A stretch of 64,000 bases of DNA from NCEH01 sp043195125. GTDB taxonomy: Bacteria > Pseudomonadota > Alphaproteobacteria > Rhizobiales > Xanthobacteraceae. The stretch is taken from the NCBI RefSeq assembly GCF_043195125.1, contig NZ_JBAFWR010000004.1; one strand, given 5' to 3'. Position numbers and translations under genes: made by a program. The notes under the pieces were generated by a model. The model was not told the origin of the DNA, did no database searches, and saw only the letters and a list, made by a program, of their open reading frames with translations. Below are positions 16,510 to 24,661 of this stretch, piece by piece; the first letter of the stretch is position 1, and each line of letters starts with the position of its first letter.

Positions 16510-17430
16510 ATGCTGACCCGTCGTACCCTCATGACCGTGGCGACCGCTGCGGTTCTGTCCGCCGGCTTCGCCGGCGCCGCCGCCGCCCAGGATTGGAAAG
16601 CCAAGTATCCCGAGCTGGTGTTCGCGGTGATCCCGGCCGAGAACGCCTCGGGCGTCACCGACCGCTACCAGCCGCTGATGGACTATCTCTCAAAGGAGCT
16701 CGGCGTGAAGGTGACCCTGCGGGTCGCCAACGATTATGCGGCCGTGATCGAAGGCCAGCGCGCCGGCAACGTCCAGATCGCCTCCTACGGCCCGGCCTCC
16801 TTCGCCCGCGCTTTGCTCACCGGCGTGAAGACCGAAGCCTTCGCGATCGAAGTGAACCAGGACGGCACCAAGGGCTATCATTCGGTGCTCTATGTGAAGG
16901 CCGACAGCCCCTACAAGTCGATCGAGGATCTGAAGGGCAAGAATCTCTGCCTGGTGGACCCGAACTCCACTTCGGGCAACAACGTGCCCCGCTTCGCCCT
17001 GAACAAGATGGGCATCACCCCGGACACCTATTTCAGCAAGGTGGTGTATGCCGGCTCGCATGAAAACGCCGTGATCGCCGTGCAGCAGGGCACCTGCGAC
17101 GCCGCCTTCAACTGGTGGAACGACGAAAACGAATCCAACCTCATGCGTATGGATCGCAAGGGGATGGCGAAGTATTCGGACTTCCGCATCATCTATACGT
17201 CCGACCTGATCGTGAATTCGCCCTATGCCTATCTGTCGGACCTGCCGGCGGACTTGAAGGCGAAGATCCGCGACGCCTTCTTCTCGATCCAGAAGAACGA
17301 CAAGACCGCCTTCGACAAGATCTATGAAGGCAAGGCCCAGCCCTGGCAGCCGGTGGACAATGCGGCCTACCAGCCGGTGATCGAGCTCATCAAGTTTGTC
17401 GACGAACTGCGCAAGAAGAAGGCGTCCTGA
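16510..17430 (+). CDS. phnD: Phosphonate ABC transporter substrate-binding protein PhnD
   Basis: 306 residues. Periplasmic receptor. The N-terminus MLTRRTLMTVATAAVLSAGFA with cleavage near AAAAQ is a Sec or Tat-like signal. The mature region shows the PhnD/SsuA-like fold signatures FAVIPAENASGVTDRYQPLMDYLSKELG, the ligand-loop region SYGPASFARA, VDPNSTSGNNVPRF and AFNWWNDEN. The ATG at 16510 was chosen for the AAGGAG nine bases upstream. A strong terminator-like hairpin follows immediately, so this gene is probably expressed more highly than phnE1 and phnE2. Confidence 0.96.
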   Translation: MLTRRTLMTVATAAVLSAGFAGAAAAQDWKAKYPELVFAVIPAENASGVTDRYQPLMDYLSKELGVKVTLRVANDYAAVIEGQRAGNVQIASYGPASFARALLTGVKTEAFAIEVNQDGTKGYHSVLYVKADSPYKSIEDLKGKNLCLVDPNSTSGNNVPRFALNKMGITPDTYFSKVVYAGSHENAVIAVQQGTCDAAFNWWNDENESNLMRMDRKGMAKYSDFRIIYTSDLIVNSPYAYLSDLPADLKAKIRDAFFSIQKNDKTAFDKIYEGKAQPWQPVDNAAYQPVIELIKFVDELRKKKAS

Positions 17431-17438
17431 CGCCGAAG

Positions 17439-17470
17439 GAGCGGCCCGGTCTCACCGGGCCGCTCTTTTT
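17439..17470 (+). terminator. Intra-operon terminator-like hairpin after phnD
   Basis: GAGCGGCCCGGT and ACCGGGCCGCTC form a perfect 12-bp stem with a CTC loop followed by TTTTT. This is a textbook intrinsic terminator placed between phnD and phnE1. It probably sets the ratio of binding protein to permease by partial termination. Confidence 0.85.
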
Positions 17471-17502
17471 CCAGGTGCCCGACGGACCAGAGCAACGCAA
17501 CG

Positions 17503-18399
17503 ATGCCCTTTCCCCTGCCCCACGCATTCGCGACTCTTCCGGCCGAGCAGCTCGCGCCGCTGGCCCGCCGGTATGCGGCGGCGATGGCCGCGCGGCGACG
17601 CCATGTCTATATCGGCCTTTCGGTGCTCGTGGTGTGCATCGCCCTTTCCTCCTGGATGGGCGAGGTGAAGCCGGCCGTCTTCCTGGCGAATGCAAACCGG
17701 CTCGGCAGCTATTTTTACAACATTACGCCCACCCTCACCCTTGCAAACCTTTCCACTGACCTTAGCGAATGGTTCTGGAACCTGGATCATTGGTTGAAGC
17801 TGCTGTGGGATACGATCCTCATCGCCTATCTCGGCACCGTGTTCGGCGGCATCGGTGCCTTCTGCCTCTGTTTCCTCGCCAGCGCGAACCTGGTGCGCTC
17901 GCCTTGGATCCGCCTCGGCACCCGCCGCTTCCTGGAATTCTGCCGCACCGTGCCGGAGATCGTGTTCGCCCTGCTGTTCGTGGTGGCGTTCGGCCTCGGC
18001 CCCATGCCCGGCGTGCTCGCGCTGTCCCTCCACACCATGGGCGCGCTCGGCAAATTGTTCGCCGAGGTGGTTGAGAACATCGATATGAAGCCGGTGGACG
18101 GGGCGACCGCCTCCGGCGCCGACTGGGTGCAGACCGTGCGTTTCGCGGTGCTGCCGCAGGTGCTCTCCAATTTCGCGTCCTACGGCCTGCTGCGCTTCGA
18201 GGAAAATGTGCGCGAAGCCGCCATCATGGGTTTTGTCGGTGCCGGCGGCATCGGGCAGGACCTCGTGGAAGCGATCCGCAAATTCTATTATTCCGACGTC
18301 TCGGCCATCCTGCTGCTGATCATCGGCACCGTGGTCATCATCGACCTTGTCACCGAGCAGATCCGCCACGCGCTGCTGGGCACGGAGCGCCGGGCATGA
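17503..18399 (+). CDS. phnE: Phosphonate ABC transporter permease PhnE (first copy)
   Basis: 298 residues with about six membrane segments. The binding-protein-dependent permease region contains DTILIAYLGTVFGG, FLEFCRTVPEIVFALLFVVAFGLGPMPGVLA and the EAA-type loop ADWVQTVRFAVLPQVLSNFASY that docks on PhnC. It has a long cytoplasmic N-terminus (about 35 residues). It overlaps the second permease gene by four bases (ATGA). The two permeases likely form a heterodimeric channel. Confidence 0.95.
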   Translation: MPFPLPHAFATLPAEQLAPLARRYAAAMAARRRHVYIGLSVLVVCIALSSWMGEVKPAVFLANANRLGSYFYNITPTLTLANLSTDLSEWFWNLDHWLKLLWDTILIAYLGTVFGGIGAFCLCFLASANLVRSPWIRLGTRRFLEFCRTVPEIVFALLFVVAFGLGPMPGVLALSLHTMGALGKLFAEVVENIDMKPVDGATASGADWVQTVRFAVLPQVLSNFASYGLLRFEENVREAAIMGFVGAGGIGQDLVEAIRKFYYSDVSAILLLIIGTVVIIDLVTEQIRHALLGTERRA

Positions 18400-19256
18400 G
18401 CCGCGCGCGCCTCACCCCCACCGCGCAAGACCGCGCGCGCCTCGCCAAGGCATTTCCCCAGGTGTTTGCGCCCTCGCTGCTCCAGCGCGCGCTGACCCTC
18501 GGCGCCATCACACTTCTGGTGCTGCTGGCGCTTTACGCCATGTGGCGCCTGGAATTCAGCTTCGCCCGCATCGGCAGCGGCATCCGCCAGCTCTGGCTGT
18601 TCGTCACGCTGATGGTGCCGCCTGATCCGGGCACGCAGCTGAACCTCTACATCCACGCGCTGGGCGAGACGCTCTCCATCGCCTTCCTCGGCACCTTCTG
18701 CGGCGCGCTCCTCGCCCTGCCCATGGGCTTCATCGCCGCGCGCAACGTGGTGCCGAACCTCGTCATACACATGGCCATGCGGCGCTTCATGGACGTGCTG
18801 CGCGGCGTGGACCGGCTGATCTGGGCACTGATCTTCGTCACGGTCGTCGGGCTCGGCCCGTTCGCCGGCATATTGGCCATCGCCACCGCGAGCGCCGGGA
18901 TTTTCGCGAAGCTGTTCTCCGAGGCCATCGAGGCCACGGATCGCAAGGCGGTGGAAGGCATCCTCTCCACCGGCGGCTCGGCCGTCGATGCGGTGCGCTT
19001 CGGCCTGCTGCCGCAGGTGATGCCGGTGCTCACCAGCCAGGTGCTGTATATTTTCGAAAGCAACTCGCGCCAATCCACCATCGTGGGCATCGTCGGCGCG
19101 GGCGGGCTCGGGCTTCACCTCGTGGAGCAGATCCGCGTGCTGGAATGGCAGAAGGTGAGCTTCCTCATCCTCATGATGCTGGTGATGGTGGCGGTGATCG
19201 ACTTCATCTCCTCGCGCCTGCGCTTCGCCATCATCGGCCGCAAAGAGGTGGTCTGA
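18396..19256 (+). CDS. phnE: Phosphonate ABC transporter permease PhnE (second copy)
   Basis: 286 residues, paralogous to the preceding gene. Seen here are LGETLSIAFLGTFCGALLALPMGF, the RRFMDVLRGVDRLIWALIFVTVVGLGPFAGILA region and the EAA loop (AVDAVRFGLLPQVMPVLTSQVLYIFESNSRQSTIVGIVGAGG). The ATGA overlap with phnE1 implies translational coupling and paired stoichiometry. It is the last gene of the transporter operon. No hairpin with a U-run is obvious before the cytochrome gene, so read-through into it cannot be excluded. Confidence 0.95.
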   Translation: MSRARLTPTAQDRARLAKAFPQVFAPSLLQRALTLGAITLLVLLALYAMWRLEFSFARIGSGIRQLWLFVTLMVPPDPGTQLNLYIHALGETLSIAFLGTFCGALLALPMGFIAARNVVPNLVIHMAMRRFMDVLRGVDRLIWALIFVTVVGLGPFAGILAIATASAGIFAKLFSEAIEATDRKAVEGILSTGGSAVDAVRFGLLPQVMPVLTSQVLYIFESNSRQSTIVGIVGAGGLGLHLVEQIRVLEWQKVSFLILMMLVMVAVIDFISSRLRFAIIGRKEVV

Positions 19257-19527
19257 GGCGGTTCCCGCAGCGGCTCGGGCGCTTTCAGCAAACCAAAAGC
19301 GGATTGCGGTTTCGCCTTAAGAAATCGCGTCAACGCTGGCTTGCGGACGCGGCCAAAATCTTTCGCCCCGCTGAATGTTGCGCTCTCTGGACAGGTTCCA
19401 ATGTAGCAGCTACGCAAGCGGCCGGCCGGGCGATCAAAAGGGGGGCTACCCTTCGGGCGTTTGGGCCACATCCCTCCCTCATGCAGGGCGCGGGTGGATG
19501 AAAAACAGCCAGTCCAGAGGGGTTATC

Positions 19528-19884
19528 ATGTTCAAAATGTCTGGAGGCGCTGCCATGGCGCTCCTGCTGCTCACCGCGACCGCTCAGGCCGGCGATCCGC
19601 CCACGGCCTTCAATCAATGCAAGGCCTGTCATAAGGTCGAAGCGGGCAGGAACGCCATCGGACCGTCGCTCTTCGGAATCGTCGGCATGAAGGCCGGAAG
19701 TGTCGCGGGCTATCAGTACAGCCCCGCCATGAAGAATTCCGGACTCACGTGGGATGACGCCACCCTTACTAAATACTTGGCCAGTCCCAAAGACACGGTC
19801 CCCGGCACCAAGATGGCCTTTGTCGGCCTGAAGAAGCCGGAGGAGGTCGCGGCTGTCATCGCCTATCTGAAAACCTTGAGGTGA
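19528..19884 (+). CDS. Class I c-type cytochrome (c2/c550-like), secreted
   Basis: 118 residues. The signal peptide MFKMSGGAAMALLLLTATAQA is followed by the heme-binding C31-K-A-C34-H35 motif. The conserved GPSLFGIVG follows, and the axial Met is M96 in VPGTKMAFVG. The fold ends with EEVAAVIAYLKTLR. Function is electron transfer in the periplasm; the partner is not given by sequence. The start was chosen at 19528 because AGAGGGG lies eight bases upstream. An ATG 30 bases earlier is also in frame. It sits between the two halves of the phn cluster but no phn role is known for it. Confidence 0.92.
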   Translation: MFKMSGGAAMALLLLTATAQAGDPPTAFNQCKACHKVEAGRNAIGPSLFGIVGMKAGSVAGYQYSPAMKNSGLTWDDATLTKYLASPKDTVPGTKMAFVGLKKPEEVAAVIAYLKTLR

Positions 19885-20027
19885 ACGCCGGCCACGGCGT
19901 GCGCACCCGATGAGGCGAAGAGCCGGCGGTCCTTCGGCCCGCTCTCTTCACCGGATGGCCTCGAAGCGGAGCGGGCCCGAGCCGCTCGCTCCGCCGACTT
20001 GACGACCATCTGAACCCGCTCCGCCGC

Positions 20028-20639
20028 TCAGTAGAGCACGCTCGCGTAGCGCCGCAGCATGTCTTCCTGCGTCTCCGGCAGCGCCTCCAGGCCGGCATGG
20101 TCCTTCAGCATCTCGCCCATGGTCGGCAGGGCCGAACGCGCGATCTGCGCGTCCTGGCTCCACAAGGCCGAGCGCATGAGCGACTTGGCGCAATGCAGGT
20201 AAGCCGAATCGACCGTGATCTTCAGGACGCTCGCCGGCAGCTTGCCCGCCACCGCGAAGCGCGCGCACAGCGCAGCGTCGGCATGAATCTCCGCCCGCCC
20301 GTTCACCCGTAAGGTCTCGTCCACGCCGGGAATGAGGAACAGCAGCCCCACGCCGGGGCGCTCCAATATGTTTTCGAGGCTATCGAGCCGGTTGTTACCG
20401 GGGCGGTCGGGCAGGAGAAGCGTGGTGTCGTCCTCCACCGCCACAAAGCCGGGCTGGTCGCCCCGGGGCGACACGTCCATGGAGCCGTCGGCACCGCCGG
20501 TCGCCAGCAGCACGAACGGGCTCAGCGCGATGAAGTGGCGGCAATGTCGGTCGAGAACATGAATTTCCTTGGCCACGGAGCGGCCGTGCGCGGGCTTGTA
20601 AAGGGTACGCAGCGCCTCGCGGCTCTCGATTTTGCTCAT
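20028..20639 (-). CDS. PPOX-type flavoprotein, MSMEG_1061-like (pyridoxamine 5'-phosphate oxidase family)
   Basis: 203 residues. A split-barrel FMN-binding fold is suggested by HFIALSPFVLLATGGADGSMDVSPRGDQPGFVAVEDDTTLLLPDRPGNNRLDSLENIL. GVGLLFLIPGVDETLRVNGRAEI and a C-terminal part with SAYLHCAKSLMRSALW follow. The family contains flavin/F420-dependent oxidoreductases and heme-utilisation-like proteins, and the reaction is unknown. It begins eight bases after the phnF stop on the same strand, so it is transcribed with the phn repressor gene. That is the only evidence for a role in phosphonate metabolism. Confidence 0.85.
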   Translation of the reverse strand: MSKIESREALRTLYKPAHGRSVAKEIHVLDRHCRHFIALSPFVLLATGGADGSMDVSPRGDQPGFVAVEDDTTLLLPDRPGNNRLDSLENILERPGVGLLFLIPGVDETLRVNGRAEIHADAALCARFAVAGKLPASVLKITVDSAYLHCAKSLMRSALWSQDAQIARSALPTMGEMLKDHAGLEALPETQEDMLRRYASVLY

Positions 20640-20647
20640 GGATGCTC

Positions 20648-21412
20648 TCAGGGCTTGATGACGAGTTGGACCCGGTCGGCCGCGAAGCTGGCGCGGCCCC
20701 ATTGCAAGGGCGTGCCGTTGGCCTCCACATCCACCCTTTCCACCACCATCACGGCCCGGCCGGGGCTGAGCGACAAGCGTTCCTGTTCGCTTTCGTTGGC
20801 GGGGCGTGCGGAAACGCGGGTTTCCCGGCGCCGGAAATCCAGAATGCCAATGGTGGCGAGCGCCCGCGTCAGCGAGCCGGTGGCGGCATAGACGAGGTCG
20901 AGGTCGCGGCACCGCGCCTGGGGGAAATAGGCCCGCCCGCAGGAAATGGGGACCCCATCCGCCTCGTGGATGGTCTCGATGGAGAGCACCGGCGTGCCTT
21001 CGGGAATTTCAAGCGCCAGGGCCACTTCGCGGCTCGCCGGCTCGACCACCGAGCCGAGGCAGCGGCCGAACGGCTCGCGCCCATTGGCGGAGACGATCTC
21101 GCAGAAACGGGTGCGCGCGCCGATGGGATAGCGCAGCGGCGCTTCCTTCACGAAGGTGCCGCGGCCAGCGGTGGCCTCGATCATCCCCTGCTCGGAGAGC
21201 ACGGCCAAGGCGCGCCGCACGGTGTGGCGGTTGACGCCGAAGCGCAGCGCGAGGTCCGCCTCCACCGGCAGCCGCGCGCCCGGCGCGTACACACCGGAAC
21301 TGATCTCGCCCTCGAGGCGCTCGGCGATCTGTTTCCACAGCGCGATGCCCGAGCCGCGCTTCACATCCACTTCCACCGTTTCTGTCATCGCAGCGTGACC
21401 CATTTCGTCCAT
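20648..21412 (-). CDS. phnF: GntR-family repressor of phosphonate metabolism PhnF
   Basis: About 254 residues. The N-terminal winged helix (ALWKQIAERLEGEISSGVYAPGARLPVEADLALRFGVNRHTVRRALAVLSEQGMIEATAGRGTFV) is followed by a C-terminal UTRA effector domain from about residue 100. Four in-frame starts exist (21433, 21412, 21403 and 21388). The core begins after the last one, so the exact start is unresolved; 21412 is a compromise. It diverges from phnG across a spacer that carries a strong palindrome and is presumably its operator, so phnF is likely autoregulated. It is followed within eight bases by the PPOX gene. Confidence 0.93.
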   Translation of the reverse strand: MDEMGHAAMTETVEVDVKRGSGIALWKQIAERLEGEISSGVYAPGARLPVEADLALRFGVNRHTVRRALAVLSEQGMIEATAGRGTFVKEAPLRYPIGARTRFCEIVSANGREPFGRCLGSVVEPASREVALALEIPEGTPVLSIETIHEADGVPISCGRAYFPQARCRDLDLVYAATGSLTRALATIGILDFRRRETRVSARPANESEQERLSLSPGRAVMVVERVDVEANGTPLQWGRASFAADRVQLVIKP

Positions 21413-21446
21413 GGTCGTCACCGTTCCCCTCATTTTTGCGACCGCT

Positions 21447-21476
21447 TTGCCCGGCCGCCTTGCTTATTTGTATATA
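21447..21476 (+). promoter_or_regulatory. Candidate promoter for phnG operon
   Basis: TTGCCC and TATATA separated by 18 bases look like -35 and -10 elements. The -10 overlaps the left half of the presumed PhnF operator, which would explain repression. Assignment is by eye only. Confidence 0.35.
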
Positions 21477-21488
21477 TCATTATACAAA
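21467..21488. promoter_or_regulatory. Presumed PhnF operator palindrome
   Basis: TTTGTATA and TATACAAA form a perfect 8-bp inverted repeat around TATCAT in the AT-rich island between divergent phnF and phnG. GntR/HutC-type repressors bind such dyads. It is strikingly AT-rich against the G+C-rich background. Confidence 0.72.
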
Positions 21489-21561
21489 GTAGTTCCAGAG
21501 GCACCACACGATACCTCCAATCGGCAGATCGCGCTGCAGCCTGACCCGAGGATCGAGCGCA

Positions 21562-22020
21562 ATGAACGACAGCCCGGACGAAGCAACCGCCCGCCGCATT
21601 GAAATGATGCGCCTTCTTTCCCGCGCCACGCAGGAAGAATTAGACGCCGCCGTTGAACGATTCGCACCCTTGCCGCCCTTGCGGGAGCTGCGGGCGCCGG
21701 ATGTCGGCCTCGCCATGCTGCGCGGCCGCGTCGGTGGCGACGGCTCGCCCTTCAACCTGGGCGAAGCGACCGTGACGCGCGCTGCGGTGCAACTCGAATC
21801 AGGGGCCACCGGTGTCTCCTACATGCTCGGACGCGAGCCAAAACGCGCGCGAGCCGCCGCCATCCTTGACGCCTTATGGCAAGACGAAGCCCTGCGCGGC
21901 GCCGTCGAACTGGCCCTCGCCCATGTACGCCGCCGGCTTGACGATGAAGTGACGCAGGGTGCCGCGAAGACGGAGGCGACCAAGGTGAATTTCTTCACGA
22001 TGGTACGGGGAGAAGATTGA
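21562..22020 (+). CDS. phnG: C-P lyase core complex subunit PhnG
   Basis: 152 residues. A subunit of the PhnGHIJ core complex and required with PhnI for the nucleosidase step on ATP. Recognised by MRLLSRATQEELDAAV at the start, RAPDVGLAMLRGRVGGDGSPFNLGEATVTRAAV (central strand region) and YMLGREPKRARAAAILDALWQDE. The stop overlaps the phnH start by one base (TGATG), which indicates coupled translation. Confidence 0.95.
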   Translation: MNDSPDEATARRIEMMRLLSRATQEELDAAVERFAPLPPLRELRAPDVGLAMLRGRVGGDGSPFNLGEATVTRAAVQLESGATGVSYMLGREPKRARAAAILDALWQDEALRGAVELALAHVRRRLDDEVTQGAAKTEATKVNFFTMVRGED

Positions 22021-22619
22021 TGCCCGCCACAGCATTGGCGCCCGGCTTCGCTGACGCCCCGCGCGAGGCGCAGGAAGTCTTCAAGGCGGTGATGTGGGCG
22101 CTCGCCCAGCCCGGCCGCCCGGTGCCCCTGCCCGGCCGTCTCGCGCCCCCGGCGCCGCTCTCGCCCGAAATCGCCACCATCGCTTTGGCGCTGCTGGATT
22201 ACGAGACCCCGGTCTGGCTCGACCCCGCCTTGGCCGCCGCGCCGGCGGTGGTCGCCTTCCTACGCTTTCATACCTCTGCCCCACTGGTCGAGGCGCCCGC
22301 CGCCGCGCGCTTCGCCCTGGTGGCTGACGCCGCCGCCATGCCGGATTTCACGCACTTCGCCCTCGGCGAGCCGGATTATCCCGACCGGTCCACCACCCTG
22401 ATCGTCCAGGTGGAGCGCCTCGGCGAAGGTCCGCTGCTGCTGGAAGGGCCGGGTATTGCGACCCGCGTCGGCTTTGCCGCCGCGCCCCTGCCCGCCGATT
22501 TTGCCGCCCGCCTTGTCGCCAACCGGCAGATCTTTCCGCTGGGCGTGGACCTCATCCTCGTCGCGCCGGGGGCCGTGCTCGGCCTGCCCCGCTCGGCGCG
22601 TGTCATCGCGGAGGCCTGA
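22020..22619 (+). CDS. phnH: C-P lyase core complex subunit PhnH
   Basis: 199 residues, PLP-transferase-like fold without PLP in the known family. Diagnostic stretches are PGFADAPREAQEVFKAVMWALAQPGRPV at the N-terminus, a central LLDYETPVWLDP, and HFALGEPDYPDRSTTLIVQVERL, then PGIATRVGF. It forms the central dimer with PhnG, PhnI and PhnJ. The start shares one base with the phnG stop, and phnI follows after three bases. Confidence 0.95.
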   Translation: MPATALAPGFADAPREAQEVFKAVMWALAQPGRPVPLPGRLAPPAPLSPEIATIALALLDYETPVWLDPALAAAPAVVAFLRFHTSAPLVEAPAAARFALVADAAAMPDFTHFALGEPDYPDRSTTLIVQVERLGEGPLLLEGPGIATRVGFAAAPLPADFAARLVANRQIFPLGVDLILVAPGAVLGLPRSARVIAEA

Positions 22620-22622
22620 GCC

Positions 22623-23756
22623 ATGTATGTGGCCGTAAAGGGCGGCGAAGCCGCCATCCGCAACGCCCATGCCCTGCTCGCCGAGACCCGGCGCGGCGAT
22701 CCCGAGGTGCCGGAAATCGGCATCGACCAGATCGCCGGACAGCTCACCCTCGCCGTCGACCGCATCATGGCCGAAGGCGCCCTCTACGATCGCAGCCTCG
22801 CCGCGCTCGCCCTGAAGCAGGCGCGCGGCGACATGATCGAGGCGATCTTCCTGGTGCGCGCCTTTCGCACCACCTTGCCGCGCTTCGGCTATGCCCTGCC
22901 GGTGGAAACCGGCCCCATGCGCGTGCGCCGGCGGGTTTCCGCCACCTTCAAGGATCTGCCGGGCGGGCAGGTTCTGGGGCCGACCTTCGACTATACCCAC
23001 CGCCTGCTGGACCCGAGCCTCGCCACCTTCGCCGCCGCCCCCGCACGGGAGGCCGCCACGCCTCCCGTGGCGCCCTCGGTGGCGCCGCCCGATCCACCGG
23101 TCGCCATGGCACGCGTCACGGACCTGCTCGGCGACGAGGGGCTGATCGAGGCCTCGCCGCCGGACGAGGGTCGCGAACCCGGCGACATTACCCGCGCGCC
23201 CCTCACCTTTCCCGCCGATCGGTCGGTGCGCCTGCAGAATCTGGCGCGCGGCGATGAAGGGTTCCTGCTGGCCCTCGGCTATTCGACCCAGCGCGGCTAT
23301 GCCCGCACCCATCCCTTCGTCGGCGAGGTGCGCATGGGCGAGGTGGAAATCAGCATGTTCGTGGAGGAACTCGGCTTTGCGGTTCCGCTCGGCGAAATCA
23401 CCCTCACCGAATGCCAGATGGTGACGCAGTTCCAGGGCTCGGCGCAGGTGCCACCGCAATTCACGCGCGGCTACGGCCTCGTGTTCGGCCAGAGCGAGCG
23501 CAAGGCCATGTCCATGGCGCTGGTGGAACGCGCGCTGCGTCATGCCGAGCTGGGCGAGGAGAAATCCGCCCCCGCCCAGGATGCGGAATTCGTGCTCTCC
23601 CATTCGGACAACGTGCAGGCGACCGGCTTCGTCGAGCATCTGAAACTGCCGCATTATGTGGATTTCCAGGCCGAGCTGGACCTGGTGCGCCGCATGCGCG
23701 CGACCCACGCCCAGCCCGCCGAGGACGCGGGCGAACATGCGGAGGCGGCGGAATGA
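22623..23756 (+). CDS. phnI: C-P lyase core complex subunit PhnI (nucleosidase)
   Basis: 377 residues, slightly longer than the E. coli protein. With PhnG, PhnH and PhnL it forms ribose-1-phosphonate triphosphate from ATP. Seen are MYVAVKGGEAAIRNAHALLAETRRGD, QIAGQLTLAVDRIMAEGALYD, the C-terminal GYSTQRGYARTHPFVGEVRMGEVE and LTECQMVTQF, and FVLSHSDNVQATGFVEHLKLPHYVDFQAELDL. A Pro/Ala-rich stretch around 142-165 is an extra loop. The stop overlaps the phnJ ATG (ATGA). Confidence 0.95.
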   Translation: MYVAVKGGEAAIRNAHALLAETRRGDPEVPEIGIDQIAGQLTLAVDRIMAEGALYDRSLAALALKQARGDMIEAIFLVRAFRTTLPRFGYALPVETGPMRVRRRVSATFKDLPGGQVLGPTFDYTHRLLDPSLATFAAAPAREAATPPVAPSVAPPDPPVAMARVTDLLGDEGLIEASPPDEGREPGDITRAPLTFPADRSVRLQNLARGDEGFLLALGYSTQRGYARTHPFVGEVRMGEVEISMFVEELGFAVPLGEITLTECQMVTQFQGSAQVPPQFTRGYGLVFGQSERKAMSMALVERALRHAELGEEKSAPAQDAEFVLSHSDNVQATGFVEHLKLPHYVDFQAELDLVRRMRATHAQPAEDAGEHAEAAE

Positions 23757-24661
23757 GCCAGATGCCGGCCATCACCTATAATTTCGCCTATCTGGACGAA
23801 CAGACCAAGCGGATGATCCGCCGGGCGATCCTGAAGGCCATCGCCATTCCCGGCTATCAGGTGCCGTTCGCCAGCCGCGAGATGCCCATGCCCTATGGCT
23901 GGGGCACCGGCGGCGTGCAGGTCACCGCCTCCATCCTCGGGCCGGACGACGTGCTGAAGGTGATCGACCAGGGCTCGGACGACACCACCAATGCGGTCGC
24001 CATCCGGGGCTTCTTCGAGACCACGGCCGGCGTCGCCACCACCACCCGCACACAGGACGCCACCATCATCCAGACGCGCCACCGCGTGCCCGAGGCGCCG
24101 CTCCACGAAGGGCAGGTGCTGGTCTATCAGGTGCCGATTCCCGAGCCGCTGCGGTTTTTGGAGCCGCGCGAGAGCGAGACCCGCAAGCTGCACGGCCTCG
24201 CCGATTACGGCCTGATGCATGTGAAGCTCTATGAGGACATCGCCCGCCACGGCCATATCGCCACCACCTATGCCTATCCGGTGTCGGTGTCGGGCCGCTA
24301 TGTGATGGACCCCTCGCCGATCCCGAAGTTCGACAATCCCAAGCTGAACGACAGCCCGGCGCTCCAGCTGTTCGGCGCCGGACGCGAGCAGCGCATCTAT
24401 GCGCTTCCCCCGCACACCCGCGTGGTGTCGCTGGATTTCCAGGACCACCCCTTCACGGTCCAGCATTTCGCGAAGCCCTGCGCCCTGTGCGGCGCGAAGG
24501 GAGTCTATCTCGACGAGGTGGTGCTCGACGACAAGGGCGGGCGCATGTTCGTGTGCTCGGACACCGATTATTGCGCCGAGCGGCGCGACGCCGGCCATGT
24601 GGGCGAGTTGGGCGTGCCCGTGGACGGCGCGCCGGGCGCATCGGCGGAGGACGCCGCATGA
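23753..24661 (+). CDS. phnJ: Alpha-D-ribose 1-methylphosphonate 5-phosphate C-P lyase PhnJ
   Basis: 302 residues. The radical-SAM C-P bond-cleaving enzyme of the complex. All key residues are present. Four cysteines sit at 243, 246, 268 and 274 (CALC ... FVCSDTDYC), exactly two residues offset from E. coli C241/244/266/272, and Gly34 in IPGYQVPFAS matches the glycyl-radical Gly32. The protein is therefore expected to be active. The gene overlaps phnI at its 5' end and the GNAT gene at its 3' end by ATGA junctions. Confidence 0.97.
   Translation: MSQMPAITYNFAYLDEQTKRMIRRAILKAIAIPGYQVPFASREMPMPYGWGTGGVQVTASILGPDDVLKVIDQGSDDTTNAVAIRGFFETTAGVATTTRTQDATIIQTRHRVPEAPLHEGQVLVYQVPIPEPLRFLEPRESETRKLHGLADYGLMHVKLYEDIARHGHIATTYAYPVSVSGRYVMDPSPIPKFDNPKLNDSPALQLFGAGREQRIYALPPHTRVVSLDFQDHPFTVQHFAKPCALCGAKGVYLDEVVLDDKGGRMFVCSDTDYCAERRDAGHVGELGVPVDGAPGASAEDAA

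Noticed and set aside
22260..23738. Reverse open frame of 492 codons opposite phnH and phnI
   Set aside because: Antisense to well-supported phn genes, with no recognisable domain and His/Gly/Arg-rich composition.
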